A stretch of DNA of 64,000 nucleotides from assembly GCF_900107595.1 (NCBI RefSeq), contig NZ_FNQF01000003.1, forward strand, positions 62,001-126,000. Reading direction: 5' to 3'. The notes beneath the pieces are model-generated. The model was not told where the DNA came from. It saw nothing but the letters and a program-made list of their open reading frames with translations, and ran no database searches. Made by a program: the position numbers and the translations under genes. This document shows positions 18,436-27,166 of this stretch, piece after piece. Each line of letters begins with the position of its first letter. Position 1 is the first letter of the stretch. This DNA comes from Psychroflexus halocasei. GTDB lineage: Bacteria > Bacteroidota > Bacteroidia > Flavobacteriales > Flavobacteriaceae.

Positions 18436-19851
18436 TTACAGCTTTCCTACAGCTTTTAAGTATTCTGTTCGAGATAATTGATATGTTGCCTTTGCTGCGA
18501 TAAGATCACTCATGGCCTTCTGCCATATTGTTTGTGTTTCCATATAATTGGCAAGCGTTTCCATACCCGCTTTGTATCTGTCTTTGCTAATTTTCATATT
18601 TTGTTCAGCTTGCTCTACCGATTTTGAAGACAGAGTAATTTCAAGTAAAGCTTCTTGTAAATTATTAAAAGCTTTTGTGACCTCTAAAGTCATTTCTTCT
18701 TGAGCGTATTTCAACTGCATTTGAGCAATTGAACGTTCCACTTCAGCTTCTTTTAGTTTGTTTCTCCCCTCACCCCAATTAAAAATAGGTATATTAACAG
18801 ATAATACTGCTGCAAAATTGGTATCATCTAGCATCGTTTCATCGTTCAGTTTTAATCCATTTGTATAGCCATACATAGCTTTAACACCTACATTAGGTAA
18901 GAAATCGCTTCGCGTTAATTTTTCTTGATGCTCTTTTAATTCGATTTGTTTTGAAAGTAAATGATGCTCAGGACGCAAACTCACATCAAACTCATTAAAA
19001 TTTTTTAAAATATCGGCTGAAATTGAGATATCAGTCTCATTTGTAAAAGAATCTGCTATTTCTGTTTCGTTATTTAATGGTAATCCAATAATGTGATTGA
19101 GATTCATGATAGCTAGTCTATAGCCGTTTTTAGCACGTGTTAAATTAAGTTCTGCTTCATTAAGCTTTACTTGTACTGAGAGTAAATCTTTACGATGTGT
19201 CATCCCAGCATCCACAGCATTTTTCACTGTCCTATGAAGTTCTTCTAATGTAGCTTTATATTGATTTGCGGATGTTATCATTGCTTTGACTTTTACAGTA
19301 TTCCAATAAGCTTTGTCTGATAAAACACTAAGTTCTACTGCAGATAGTTTTTCTTTAACTTGAGTCATTTCTTGACCTTTTTTTGCCATTTGATAAGCTG
19401 CAGTTACTTTACCACCCATATATATAGGTTGTTCTACTTGCAAAGCAGCATTATAAGTTCCACCGACTTTTAGTTCCAAAGGAATGTCAGGTAGATAAGC
19501 AAAACCATCATTAGGTATCATGTTCCCTTGTCCGTCAGGTATAAAGGTAGGTAAATATCCGCCTTCTATATTTTCATTTAAAGTTGCGTCACTGTATAAA
19601 TAGAGTCCTGTTGCAGATAACTTAGGCAAATAGTTGGTTTTATAAGCGGCTGTTTTATATTCGGCAGCTTTCACTTGCTCTTGAGCAATTTTTAATTTTA
19701 AATTGTTTTGCAATGCCATTTCTCTACACTCTAAAAGCGTCAATTTATCTTTTAAAGGCTTTACTTCTTGAGCACTGATAATTGTAAAACTGCTTGCAAA
19801 AATGGATAAAACAATTATCAAACTTATATATGTATGTCCTGACTTGTTCAT
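18436..19851 (-). CDS. TolC-family outer-membrane efflux channel
   Basis: The product has 471 residues with a signal peptide (to about residue 27, IISAQ). It shows the internal duplication of outer-membrane efflux proteins: two long coiled-coil helical halves, with LKLKIAQEQVKAAEYKTAAYKT early in the first and LEVTKAFNNLQEALLEITL late in the second, and a KTNYLPKLSATGLYLY strand. It is the third gene of an adaptor-pump-channel operon and starts one base after the pump's stop codon. It completes the tripartite exporter across both membranes. Confidence 0.92.
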   Translation of the reverse strand: MNKSGHTYISLIIVLSIFASSFTIISAQEVKPLKDKLTLLECREMALQNNLKLKIAQEQVKAAEYKTAAYKTNYLPKLSATGLYLYSDATLNENIEGGYLPTFIPDGQGNMIPNDGFAYLPDIPLELKVGGTYNAALQVEQPIYMGGKVTAAYQMAKKGQEMTQVKEKLSAVELSVLSDKAYWNTVKVKAMITSANQYKATLEELHRTVKNAVDAGMTHRKDLLSVQVKLNEAELNLTRAKNGYRLAIMNLNHIIGLPLNNETEIADSFTNETDISISADILKNFNEFDVSLRPEHHLLSKQIELKEHQEKLTRSDFLPNVGVKAMYGYTNGLKLNDETMLDDTNFAAVLSVNIPIFNWGEGRNKLKEAEVERSIAQMQLKYAQEEMTLEVTKAFNNLQEALLEITLSSKSVEQAEQNMKISKDRYKAGMETLANYMETQTIWQKAMSDLIAAKATYQLSRTEYLKAVGKL

Positions 19852-19852
19852 G

Positions 19853-22800
19853 TTATTTTAAGCGTTTATGAGATTTATTAATTTTTATCCCATAGAAAAT
19901 GGCATAAAGTGTAGGTATGAAAATGAGGATGATAATTGTCCCTATTAATAATCCACCCATGATGGTCACGGCTAATGAGCCAAATAGTGCATCACCCAAC
20001 AAAGGGATCATACCTAAAATGGTAGTTACAGAAGCCATCATGACAGGTCTTAATCTATTAGATGAACTATCTATCAAGGCTTGTATTGGAGATTTATCTG
20101 AATTTAATTGCTCTCCAATTTCTTCCATGAGAACAACGCCATTTTTTATCATCATCCCTATTAATCCTAAAATCCCGACAATTGCAACAAAACCAAATTC
20201 TTTACCAGATAGCAGCATACCAAAAACGACGCCTATTAAAATCAATGGAATACATAGCAATATGATTAATGGTTTTTTATAATTTTTAAATAATAAAATC
20301 AATACAGCTATCATGAGTATAATGGCAAGCGGAAAGTTTTTAAACAAATACTTTGTAGATTGTGAGCTTGCTTTATGTTCGCCTTGCCATTCTAAAGTGT
20401 AACCATCAGGAAGGTCTATGTTTTCTATGTCTTGCAAAATACTTTCTCTCGCAGATTGAGCGCTAACTCCTGGAGCAGGTTCACTTTGCGCACGCATTGC
20501 TCTCTGGCCATTACTTCTTATCACAAGCGGCTCGTGCCACTCTATTGTTATTCCTGTTGCGGCTTGACTTAAAGGGACTGTTCTTAATAATTCACTGATC
20601 ACATCTTCTTCTTTTACAGTGCCATTCATGAGCCCTAAAATTGTTTCTTTATTTAAAAGATTTTCAAAAGGTGGTATAGTCCCAAAAACTTGAGTATTGT
20701 TTAAATCTACGAGAGGTACACCTGGTTTTTTTACAGTTTTTAAATAAATATTAAAACGATCTCGACCGTCATAAAATACGCCAGTCGGAATTCCTTCAGT
20801 TGCCGCTAATAATGAAATTGCAATATCTTTTCTGGAAAGCCCTAATGAGCGTGCTGCAGGTTGACTATAATTTACAACAACGACAGGGGTTTTTGGCTCC
20901 CAATCAATACGCTCTAATACCGTATTTTCATTTTGGTTCATGATGTTCTGTGCCTGAAAAGTCAGATTTCTGAGTATCGCTGGATCAGGACCACTAAACT
21001 CTGCTTCAATAGGAAATTTTTCATACATCAAGTTATAGCGTTTTACCCTAGCATAAGCTTGAGGAAAATGCTCTACAAGATGTTTTTGAATATCATTAAT
21101 ACTTTTAACAGCTGCATCAGGCGACTTAAAATCGATAATAAGTTCACCATAAGACATGGAAGGCACTGCTATACTTCTTACCAAATTGTATCGCGTTGGT
21201 GTCCCTCCAATTGAAGTTGTTATGTGGGTAATATTTTCGTTTTGCTTTAAATGATTAGAGAGTTGAAACAAATCTTCTTTTATCGTTTCACTTGTTGTTC
21301 CTTCTGGTAATTTATATTCTACATAAAGTTGATTATACTCCATATCAGGAAAAAAACCTTGTGGTAAAAGTTGATAGCTAAAAACACTCGCAATAACCAA
21401 AATAAAGGCTATAATTATAGCAACTGTTCGGTGGCCAAGAACCCATGTTAATACATTTCTTAAAACACGATATGGAAGAGAATTATTTGTTTTATTTTCT
21501 TTTAAATTATCATTCTTCTTAACCTCATTATTCGTTTCTTTTTTGACATTAGTTGATTTTTTATGTCGATATAAAGAAAAGCCAGCATGTAATGGCACTA
21601 GTGTTAAAGCTAAAACCCAGCTTATCAAAAGTGAAACAGCTAAAACTATAAATAAGTCTCTTACATAAACACCTGCAGTATCCGGTGAAAGAAAAATAGG
21701 ATAGAATGCAAGAATGGCAATTAATGTCGCGCCTAATAAAGGTATGGCAGTTTTTTTTCCAACAGAAGTAAGCGCTTCAGTTCGATCTAAACCTTTTTGT
21801 TTATTGACCAGTATGCCATCAATAATTACAATGGCATTATCTACTAACATTCCCATGGCTAGTATAAATGCGCCCAAAGAAACCCTTTGCAAAGTCCCGT
21901 CAAAATTATTTAAAACCAAAAAAGTACCAAATACAATAATCACTAGGTTAACGCCAATGATAACACCACTTTTAAATCCCATAGCAAACATGAGAACAAC
22001 GACAACAATCACGACAGATAGCAATAAGTTGACCAAAAAATCACTCAAAGCATCCTCTACTCTTTCTGGTTGGTAGAATACTTTATGAAAATCAATACCA
22101 GCTGGTAAAAGAGTTTCTTTTATCAACTCCATTTCGGCCTCTGTTTCTTTTCCTAGTTTTGTAATATCATTACCACTAAGCGCAGAAACTGAAAAACCGT
22201 AAGCCTTTTTACCATCATAAAACATTTCGTTTCTTATAGTTTCCTCTACTCCTAAAGTGATAGATGCAATATCTCCAAGTCGCAATTGATCTTGTTCATG
22301 ACCTTGAAGCAAAAGCTCACTGATATCATTTACATTCTTATATCTATCGTTAACAGAAACTCTAATTCTGTGGTCGCCACTTAGGTAATACCCAGAGTAG
22401 GTTGTTTCGTTTTGACCATTAAGTGTAGAAATGACTTCTATTGGATGCACACCCAGATTGGCCATTTTCTCTTGAAGTAATTCGATATTTATGCATTCTT
22501 TTTGTAATCCATAGATATCAACAGCTGAAATACCTTCAATGTTTTGAACTTCTCTTTTTAGAAGCTCTAAATATTTATTCATTTCACGCTCTGTATAACC
22601 ATCATTTGTGATGGCATAAAACATACCGAAAACATCACCAAAGTCATCTTTAATAACTGGCGGATTTGCACCTGGCGGTAAAGCGTTTTTAGTATCACTT
22701 ACTTTTCTTCTCAACACATCCCAAGTTTGCTCAACCTCTTGATCGGGTACATTAGGTAATAGCTTGACTTCTATGATAGAAACATCATCCATAGATCTGC

Positions 22801-23047
22801 TTATCAATGTTTCCACACCTTTAATTGACTTTAGGCTAAGTTCTAAAGGCTCTGTCAATTCTAATTCAACTTCATGTGCAGAAGCGCCAGGATAAGTGGT
22901 TACGACCATGGCTTGTTTAACTTTTATTTCTGGGTCTTCTAGTTTACTCATACTAGAGTAAGAGAAAATACCACCAATAACTAAAGCTGTGACTATAAAG
23001 TAAACAAACTTGCTATTGTTCAATGCCCATTTTCCAAAGTCTATCAT
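19853..23047 (-). CDS. RND-family multidrug-type efflux pump (HAE1/AcrB family)
   Basis: The product has 1,064 residues, the usual size of the family. Twelve transmembrane segments with two large periplasmic loops are evident: TM1 near residue 15, TM2-6 at about 335-490, TM7 near 535-555 and TM8-12 at about 880-1050. GMLVDNAIVIIDGI in TM4 supplies the Asp of the proton relay in a drug-type pump. Proton-driven export of small amphiphilic molecules through the partner channel is expected; the substrate is unknown. It overlaps the adaptor gene by four bases. No regulator gene adjoins. Confidence 0.93.
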   Translation of the reverse strand: MIDFGKWALNNSKFVYFIVTALVIGGIFSYSSMSKLEDPEIKVKQAMVVTTYPGASAHEVELELTEPLELSLKSIKGVETLISRSMDDVSIIEVKLLPNVPDQEVEQTWDVLRRKVSDTKNALPPGANPPVIKDDFGDVFGMFYAITNDGYTEREMNKYLELLKREVQNIEGISAVDIYGLQKECINIELLQEKMANLGVHPIEVISTLNGQNETTYSGYYLSGDHRIRVSVNDRYKNVNDISELLLQGHEQDQLRLGDIASITLGVEETIRNEMFYDGKKAYGFSVSALSGNDITKLGKETEAEMELIKETLLPAGIDFHKVFYQPERVEDALSDFLVNLLLSVVIVVVVLMFAMGFKSGVIIGVNLVIIVFGTFLVLNNFDGTLQRVSLGAFILAMGMLVDNAIVIIDGILVNKQKGLDRTEALTSVGKKTAIPLLGATLIAILAFYPIFLSPDTAGVYVRDLFIVLAVSLLISWVLALTLVPLHAGFSLYRHKKSTNVKKETNNEVKKNDNLKENKTNNSLPYRVLRNVLTWVLGHRTVAIIIAFILVIASVFSYQLLPQGFFPDMEYNQLYVEYKLPEGTTSETIKEDLFQLSNHLKQNENITHITTSIGGTPTRYNLVRSIAVPSMSYGELIIDFKSPDAAVKSINDIQKHLVEHFPQAYARVKRYNLMYEKFPIEAEFSGPDPAILRNLTFQAQNIMNQNENTVLERIDWEPKTPVVVVNYSQPAARSLGLSRKDIAISLLAATEGIPTGVFYDGRDRFNIYLKTVKKPGVPLVDLNNTQVFGTIPPFENLLNKETILGLMNGTVKEEDVISELLRTVPLSQAATGITIEWHEPLVIRSNGQRAMRAQSEPAPGVSAQSARESILQDIENIDLPDGYTLEWQGEHKASSQSTKYLFKNFPLAIILMIAVLILLFKNYKKPLIILLCIPLILIGVVFGMLLSGKEFGFVAIVGILGLIGMMIKNGVVLMEEIGEQLNSDKSPIQALIDSSSNRLRPVMMASVTTILGMIPLLGDALFGSLAVTIMGGLLIGTIIILIFIPTLYAIFYGIKINKSHKRLK

Positions 23048-24111
23048 AATATATTACCTGTATTAGTTTTACTTTGTTTTTTTAAAGGCTGTACTTTTTG
23101 TCCTTCTTCTAATGAAGTTGCGCCAGCAGAAATAACAATTTCTCCTTTTTTTAATCCTGACAACACAATCGAGAATCCTTTATTATTTATACCATCAGTT
23201 TTGATGTCTCGTTTATGAATAGTACCACTTTGTTCATCATAAACCCAAACAGAATCTCCTGTTTTCCCACTAATTAATGCATTTATAGGTACTAAATAAT
23301 GATCTTGTGAATTGCTTTTAAATTTGGCTTCAACTTTGACATTCATTCCTGGTGTTAGTTGTGGGAAGCCTTCAGGAGTTTTTAGGTTAAGATATACAGT
23401 AAAGAGTTCGTTTAAATTGGCTTTTCTATTGATTCCTTTTACCTCTAAAGGATATTCTTTATTTGGATACATATCAGTTGTGCAAATGAATTTTTCAATT
23501 TCATCTTTTTTAGCATAAACATTAGATGGAATATTTATTTCTACTTCCATTGAGCTTGTGCTTATCATTGAGACGACAGGCATTCCTGCATTTACGGTTT
23601 CTTGAGTAGCGTAATAAGTTTTTTGTATATAACCATCAAAAGGAGCAATAAGTTTAGTGTCATTTAAAGCGTCTCTGTGAGCATTATATTTCGCTTTTAT
23701 CTGTTTCAATCCATATTTTGCTTTGTCATATTCATTATCTGTAATGCCATCTTTTTCATATAGAATTTCAATTCGTCCAACTTCATTTTTAATTTGATTA
23801 TATTTTGCTTCAGTAGCAGATAATTGCGTACGATAATCTCTTGGATCTATTTGTGCCAAGACCTGTCCTTTTTTTACAAAATTCCCTGAGGATACATTTA
23901 ATGAAGCTATTGGACCAGCTATCCTGAAAGAGAGATTGATATCATCACCTGCTTTAATTCGCCCAGGAAAAACCATGCTTTTCCCACTTTCATATGCAGT
24001 AATTGTATCTGTTTTGACATGAATTATATTTTCCTTTTTAACCTCATTTTCGCTACAAGAACTTATTATAAAAACTAACAAAAGCTGTATGATAATTAAT
24101 TTAGTCTTCAT
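23044..24111 (-). CDS. RND efflux periplasmic adaptor (membrane fusion lipoprotein)
   Basis: From ATG 24111 the product has 355 residues; a longer frame to 24177 would place 22 residues in front of the signal peptide. The lipobox is VFIISSC, Cys about residue 19. Then come a lipoyl-type half (SGKSMVFPGRIKAGDDINLS), a short helical hairpin, a second lipoyl half (APFDGYIQKTYYATQETVNA), a barrel domain with LTPGMNVKVEAKF, and a C-terminal membrane-proximal domain. It docks the pump to the TolC-type channel. It is first in the operon adaptor-pump-channel, with a four-base overlap to the pump. Confidence 0.9.
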   Translation of the reverse strand: MKTKLIIIQLLLVFIISSCSENEVKKENIIHVKTDTITAYESGKSMVFPGRIKAGDDINLSFRIAGPIASLNVSSGNFVKKGQVLAQIDPRDYRTQLSATEAKYNQIKNEVGRIEILYEKDGITDNEYDKAKYGLKQIKAKYNAHRDALNDTKLIAPFDGYIQKTYYATQETVNAGMPVVSMISTSSMEVEINIPSNVYAKKDEIEKFICTTDMYPNKEYPLEVKGINRKANLNELFTVYLNLKTPEGFPQLTPGMNVKVEAKFKSNSQDHYLVPINALISGKTGDSVWVYDEQSGTIHKRDIKTDGINNKGFSIVLSGLKKGEIVISAGATSLEEGQKVQPLKKQSKTNTGNIL

Positions 24112-24459
24112 GATAGATTGTTTTACAAATGTGTTTAGAATAGAATATAAATTTACTTTTAAAATTCTTGGAATCAAATGATTAAAATCAGTTGAACTGA
24201 ATTGTATTAAATGTACAAAGTTAAACTTTAATTAAAAACAAACAATTAGCTATAGCCAGAAAGTAACTTAAAAACAAGCTCTCATAAATGACTTATTCTT
24301 TAGAACAAAGACTTTTGTTAAAAACATATTCTGAATAAATTTTTAAATCTAATTAATCAGTAATTTATATTTACTGAGAACTCCTCATTCAAAAATAATA
24401 TTTAGTAAAAAGAAATAATTTTTAATATCATCTTGAGAACTTAAAATAGTTAATATGAA
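24112..24459. other. 348-base region upstream of the efflux operon
   Basis: This region is AT-rich with no supportable gene. It should hold the promoter of the minus-strand efflux operon, but I could not single out a convincing promoter or operator. Confidence 0.4.
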
Positions 24460-24788
24460 GATTCGCTGCGCGCATCCTGAAAGCTCAGCTTTGAAAATAG
24501 AAAGACCTTAAAAGAGATTTTAAGCAAGCTTGATTTCAAAAAAAATCAGTCCAATTCGAAAATTCACGAAGCAGGATTCGCTAATGCGCTTCCTGAAAGC
24601 TCCGCTTTGAAAATAAAAAGACCTTAAAAGAAATTTTAAGCAAGCTTGGTTTCAAAAAAATAGTCCGATTTAAAAGTTCACGAATCAGGATTCGCTAGCG
24701 CGCTTCCTGAAAGCTCCGCTTTGAAAATAGAAAGACCTTAAAAGAAATTTTAAGCAAGCTTAATCTCTTTTAAGGTCTTTCTATTTAT
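24460..24788. repeat. tandem array of about 115-bp repeats beside tRNA-Arg
   Basis: Three copies begin with GATTCGCT at 24460, 24575 and 24689, giving spacings of 115 and 114. Each carries TCCTGAAAGCTC, GCTTTGAAAATA, AAAGACCTTAAAAG and TTTTAAGCAAGCTT in the same order. Copies 2 and 3 are preceded by TTCACGAANCAG. The next GATTC, at 24804, lies in the T-arm of tRNA-Arg, exactly 115 bases on. The copies are about 90 percent alike by eye and contain no spacers, so this is not a CRISPR array. Confidence 0.85.
24725..24786 (-). terminator. long hairpin terminator after tRNA-Arg
   Basis: A perfect 21-bp stem (24725-24745 with 24766-24786, core AAAGACCTTAAAAG) encloses a second small hairpin, TTAAGC-AA-GCTTAA (24750-24763). 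It ends in an AAAA/TTTT flank. It starts six bases past the tRNA 3' end on the minus strand. Only the repeat copy next to the tRNA has both arms; the other two copies keep the left arm alone. Confidence 0.75.
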
Positions 24789-24791
24789 TCG

Positions 24792-24865
24792 TGACCCCGG
24801 CAGGATTCAAACCTGCAACCCTCAGAGCCGAAATCTGATGCGCTATTCAGTTGCGCCACGAGGCC
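24792..24865 (-). tRNA. tRNA-Arg, anticodon UCG
   Basis: The 74 bases fold into a full cloverleaf. The acceptor stem is GGCCTCG paired with CGGGGTC, with discriminator A. The D-stem is GCGC/GCGC, the anticodon stem TCAGA/TCTGA with loop TTTCGGC (anticodon at 24829-24831), and the T-stem GCAGG/CCTGC. CCA is not encoded. The T-loop reads TTTGAAT in place of the usual TTCGAAT, and the D-loop has GA where GG is usual, so the normal G19-C56 contact is replaced by A19-U56. It reads CGA and probably other CGN codons. Confidence 0.93.
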
Positions 24866-24919
24866 GATTTTAACTTATGCAAATATAATTTTTCAATTCA
24901 TCCGCGCAAAGTTTATATT

Positions 24920-25834
24920 TTAAATATGTGCTATTGAACTTTCCACAGCTTGCACATTGTTGGCATCATCAAAATAAAACTCAATTTGACCTAACTGCAA
25001 TCCTGCCCAACCGACTTGGTTAACCATCACATCTTTTCCTGCACTATTTTTAAAAACTTGTGGCTCCTCTAAAAATGTATGCGTGTGGCCACCAATAATT
25101 AAATCAATATCTTTTGTCGCTTTTGCAAGCTTGATATCATCAATTTTATCAGAATTATATTTATAACCAATATGAGACAAACAAATAACCAAATCACATT
25201 TCTGTTCTTCTTTTAAATACTTCACTTCATCTTTAGCAATCTCGATCGGATCAAGATATTTTGCTTCTTTGTATAAATCTTTTGAGACTAAACCTTCTAA
25301 CTCAATTCCGACACCAAAAACACCAACTTTGAATTGACCAACATCATAAATTTGATGCTTTTTCACCAAACCATCAAGACTTGTGTTTTTTAAGTCATAA
25401 TTTGAACTAATCAAATCAAAATCAGCGTGTTCAAGCTGTGCCGCAATATTATCAATACCATTATCAAACTCATGATTCCCAATGGTTGACGCATGATAAC
25501 CTAATTTACTCATCACTTTATACTCAAGTTCGCCTCCATAAAAATTAAAATATGGCGTGCCTTGAAAAGCATCACCAGCATCAAAAATTAATGTATTTGG
25601 ATTTTGTGCTTTAACTTTATTAATATAATTCATGCGTCGCGCTGCTCCACCTAAATTGGGATATTTCGAATGATCAGCCGGAAAGGGATCAATATGGCTG
25701 TGGACATCATTAGAATGCAAAATTGTTATACGCTTTTGCTGATCAGGTTTTGAAAAACTGCTTAATAAACTCAAACCACTTGTACTTAAAGCAGTTGCAG
25801 CAACGCCTGTTTTTATAAAATCACTTCTTTTCAT
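24920..25834 (-). CDS. 5'-nucleotidase family metallophosphatase domain protein
   Basis: From ATG 25834 the product has 304 residues; a longer frame exists upstream but the start at MKRSDFIKTG gives a proper export signal of Tat-like look (about residues 1-28). All metal motifs of the UshA-type N-terminal domain are present: HSNDVHSH, FDAGDAFQG, TIGNHEFD, CLSHIGY and GGHTHT. It hydrolyses phosphate esters, probably nucleotides, in the periplasm. It lacks the C-terminal substrate domain, which is supplied by the gene just upstream; the two coding regions overlap by 14 bases. Confidence 0.9.
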   Translation of the reverse strand: MKRSDFIKTGVAATALSTSGLSLLSSFSKPDQQKRITILHSNDVHSHIDPFPADHSKYPNLGGAARRMNYINKVKAQNPNTLIFDAGDAFQGTPYFNFYGGELEYKVMSKLGYHASTIGNHEFDNGIDNIAAQLEHADFDLISSNYDLKNTSLDGLVKKHQIYDVGQFKVGVFGVGIELEGLVSKDLYKEAKYLDPIEIAKDEVKYLKEEQKCDLVICLSHIGYKYNSDKIDDIKLAKATKDIDLIIGGHTHTFLEEPQVFKNSAGKDVMVNQVGWAGLQLGQIEFYFDDANNVQAVESSIAHI

Positions 25835-26585
25835 GTTTATTTTTTTGCGTAAAACGATCATCACTACTGATGTCAATCGTGTCCTTAGATTTAAAATAAT
25901 CAACAAGTAAACTTCTCAATTTATAATCGAGAACAGTCACATTTTTTGCTTTCTTAAAGAAATTCATATGATCTCCACCCGTTACCAAATAATCAGATGT
26001 CGCGACGTGATAGGTTTCATCATCATTAATTTTATCACCTTGAACTTCATAAGAAGCAAGTTTACCATCAGCATTCAGTTGAATTTTCAGTCCTGAGATC
26101 GGATGTTTCCCTTTGCTTTTTACTAGATAATCGGCAAGCTCTTTCATCTCTTTTGCAGAAAGTTCAGCCACGACAATTTCATTTTCAAAAGGCATAATGT
26201 TATATGCCGTTCGCATCGTAATGTCGCCTTTGTCAATGCCAGAGCGAATACCACCAAAGTTTAAAAGAACAGCATCAATTTGATTATTGGTTCGTTTTTC
26301 GTAAACAGGACTCCCGAGTTCAATCACAGCATCTGCCATCATATTTGCAATTGCAGAGTTGTAAGGTGAATCGTTTTTGTACATCGAGTTTGGCGTGTAG
26401 CTATAAACTGTGTTGAGTTCATCAGCTATTTTATCACGATATGGCTTAACGAAATCTTCAATTTCTTGATCAGATTCAATTTGTTTATTGATTTCAACTT
26501 GTTTACCAGTTGTTTTGACTTTTTTTAAATCGGGACTTTGACAAGAAAAAAGACTAATTCCTAATAGAAAAATTAAGATTCTCAT
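25821..26585 (-). CDS. 5'-nucleotidase C-terminal domain lipoprotein
   Basis: The product has 254 residues with lipobox GISLFSC at Cys15. It matches the substrate-binding C-terminal domain of UshA-type 5'-nucleotidases: NSAIANMMADAV (about residues 78-89), LNFGGIRSGIDKGDITMR (about 107-124), MPFENEIVVAELSAKEM (about 131-147) and YHVATSDYLVTGGDHM. It is the first gene of a two-gene unit with the separate catalytic domain, so the usual order of one polypeptide is reversed at gene level. It is anchored in a membrane by its lipid, whereas its partner is soluble or Tat-exported. Confidence 0.88.
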   Translation of the reverse strand: MRILIFLLGISLFSCQSPDLKKVKTTGKQVEINKQIESDQEIEDFVKPYRDKIADELNTVYSYTPNSMYKNDSPYNSAIANMMADAVIELGSPVYEKRTNNQIDAVLLNFGGIRSGIDKGDITMRTAYNIMPFENEIVVAELSAKEMKELADYLVKSKGKHPISGLKIQLNADGKLASYEVQGDKINDDETYHVATSDYLVTGGDHMNFFKKAKNVTVLDYKLRSLLVDYFKSKDTIDISSDDRFTQKNKHEKK

Positions 26586-26596
26586 TTGTTTTATTG

Positions 26597-26615
26597 TAAA
26601 TTTGATACAAAAATA
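26597..26615. promoter_or_regulatory. divergent candidate promoter elements
   Basis: TAAATTTG at 26597-26604 (plus strand, toward the lipoprotein gene at 26650) and TATTTTTG read on the minus strand at 26608-26615 (toward the 5'-nucleotidase unit) both match the TAnnTTTG -7 consensus. They lie side by side in a 64-base divergent gap. -33 boxes are not clear. Confidence 0.4.
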
Positions 26616-26649
26616 AATTATTAAAATTAGAAAGCAGCACCTTTAAACC

Positions 26650-27069
26650 ATGAAAACGATGAAACCACACTACATACTATTTATTTTTTCTGTCCTATTA
26701 TTCACATCTTGCAGCAACACGGTTGAATTTCCAGTATCAGACATTATTCCTGCTGCTGAAGCTAAAGCTGTCGTCAAGAAGGACAATAATGAAAACTATC
26801 AAATCAAATTAGAGATTGATAACCTCACTGAGCCTGACAGATTGAATCCTCCTAAAAAATATTATGTTTTTTGGGCTGAAACAGAACATGGGAGTCAAAA
26901 TTTGGGTCAAATTAAAGTAAAAGAAGCGATGTTAAGTTCAAAAAAATATGCTGAGCTTGAAACTTCAACACCACATAAACCTTTACGATTGGTGATTTCA
27001 GCAGAGGATGAAGTTGATAAAGCATCACCTGGAACTTTTACAGTTTTAGAAGCGAATGTGGAATATTAA
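26650..27069 (+). CDS. small lipoprotein of unknown function
   Basis: The product has 139 residues with a lipobox LLFTSC at Cys21. The mature part looks like one immunoglobulin-like beta-sandwich (YQIKLEIDNLTEPDRL, YYVFWAETEHG, LRLVISAEDEV, TFTVLEANVEY). I do not recognise a named family. It is monocistronic, divergent from the 5'-nucleotidase unit and followed by a clear terminator. The first ATG is taken; an ATG three codons later is equally possible. Confidence 0.65.
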   Translation: MKTMKPHYILFIFSVLLFTSCSNTVEFPVSDIIPAAEAKAVVKKDNNENYQIKLEIDNLTEPDRLNPPKKYYVFWAETEHGSQNLGQIKVKEAMLSSKKYAELETSTPHKPLRLVISAEDEVDKASPGTFTVLEANVEY

Positions 27070-27096
27070 ATCAATAAAGTTTCTTTAAAAAATTAA

Positions 27097-27132
27097 AAAA
27101 GCTCAAATTCTTTCACTTGAATTTGAGCTTTT
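27097..27132 (+). terminator. rho-independent terminator
   Basis: A 14-bp perfect stem (AAAAGCTCAAATTC at 27097-27110 and its complement at 27119-27132) with an eight-base loop has the A/T flanks of a bidirectional terminator. It follows the lipoprotein stop by 27 bases. Confidence 0.85.
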
Positions 27133-27166
27133 CAATTATGGCACTTATAAATTTAAAAAATAACCT

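Noticed and set aside
18436-24111. A metal-specific role for the first RND operon
   Set aside because: Its pump has the drug-type GMLVDNAIV segment 4 motif, not the Asp-Asp-Glu motif of the metal pump at 46116-50438.
24460-24788. Direct repeats that could be taken for a CRISPR array
   Set aside because: The units are about 115 bp, contiguous without unique spacers, only three in number, and no cas genes are in the window.
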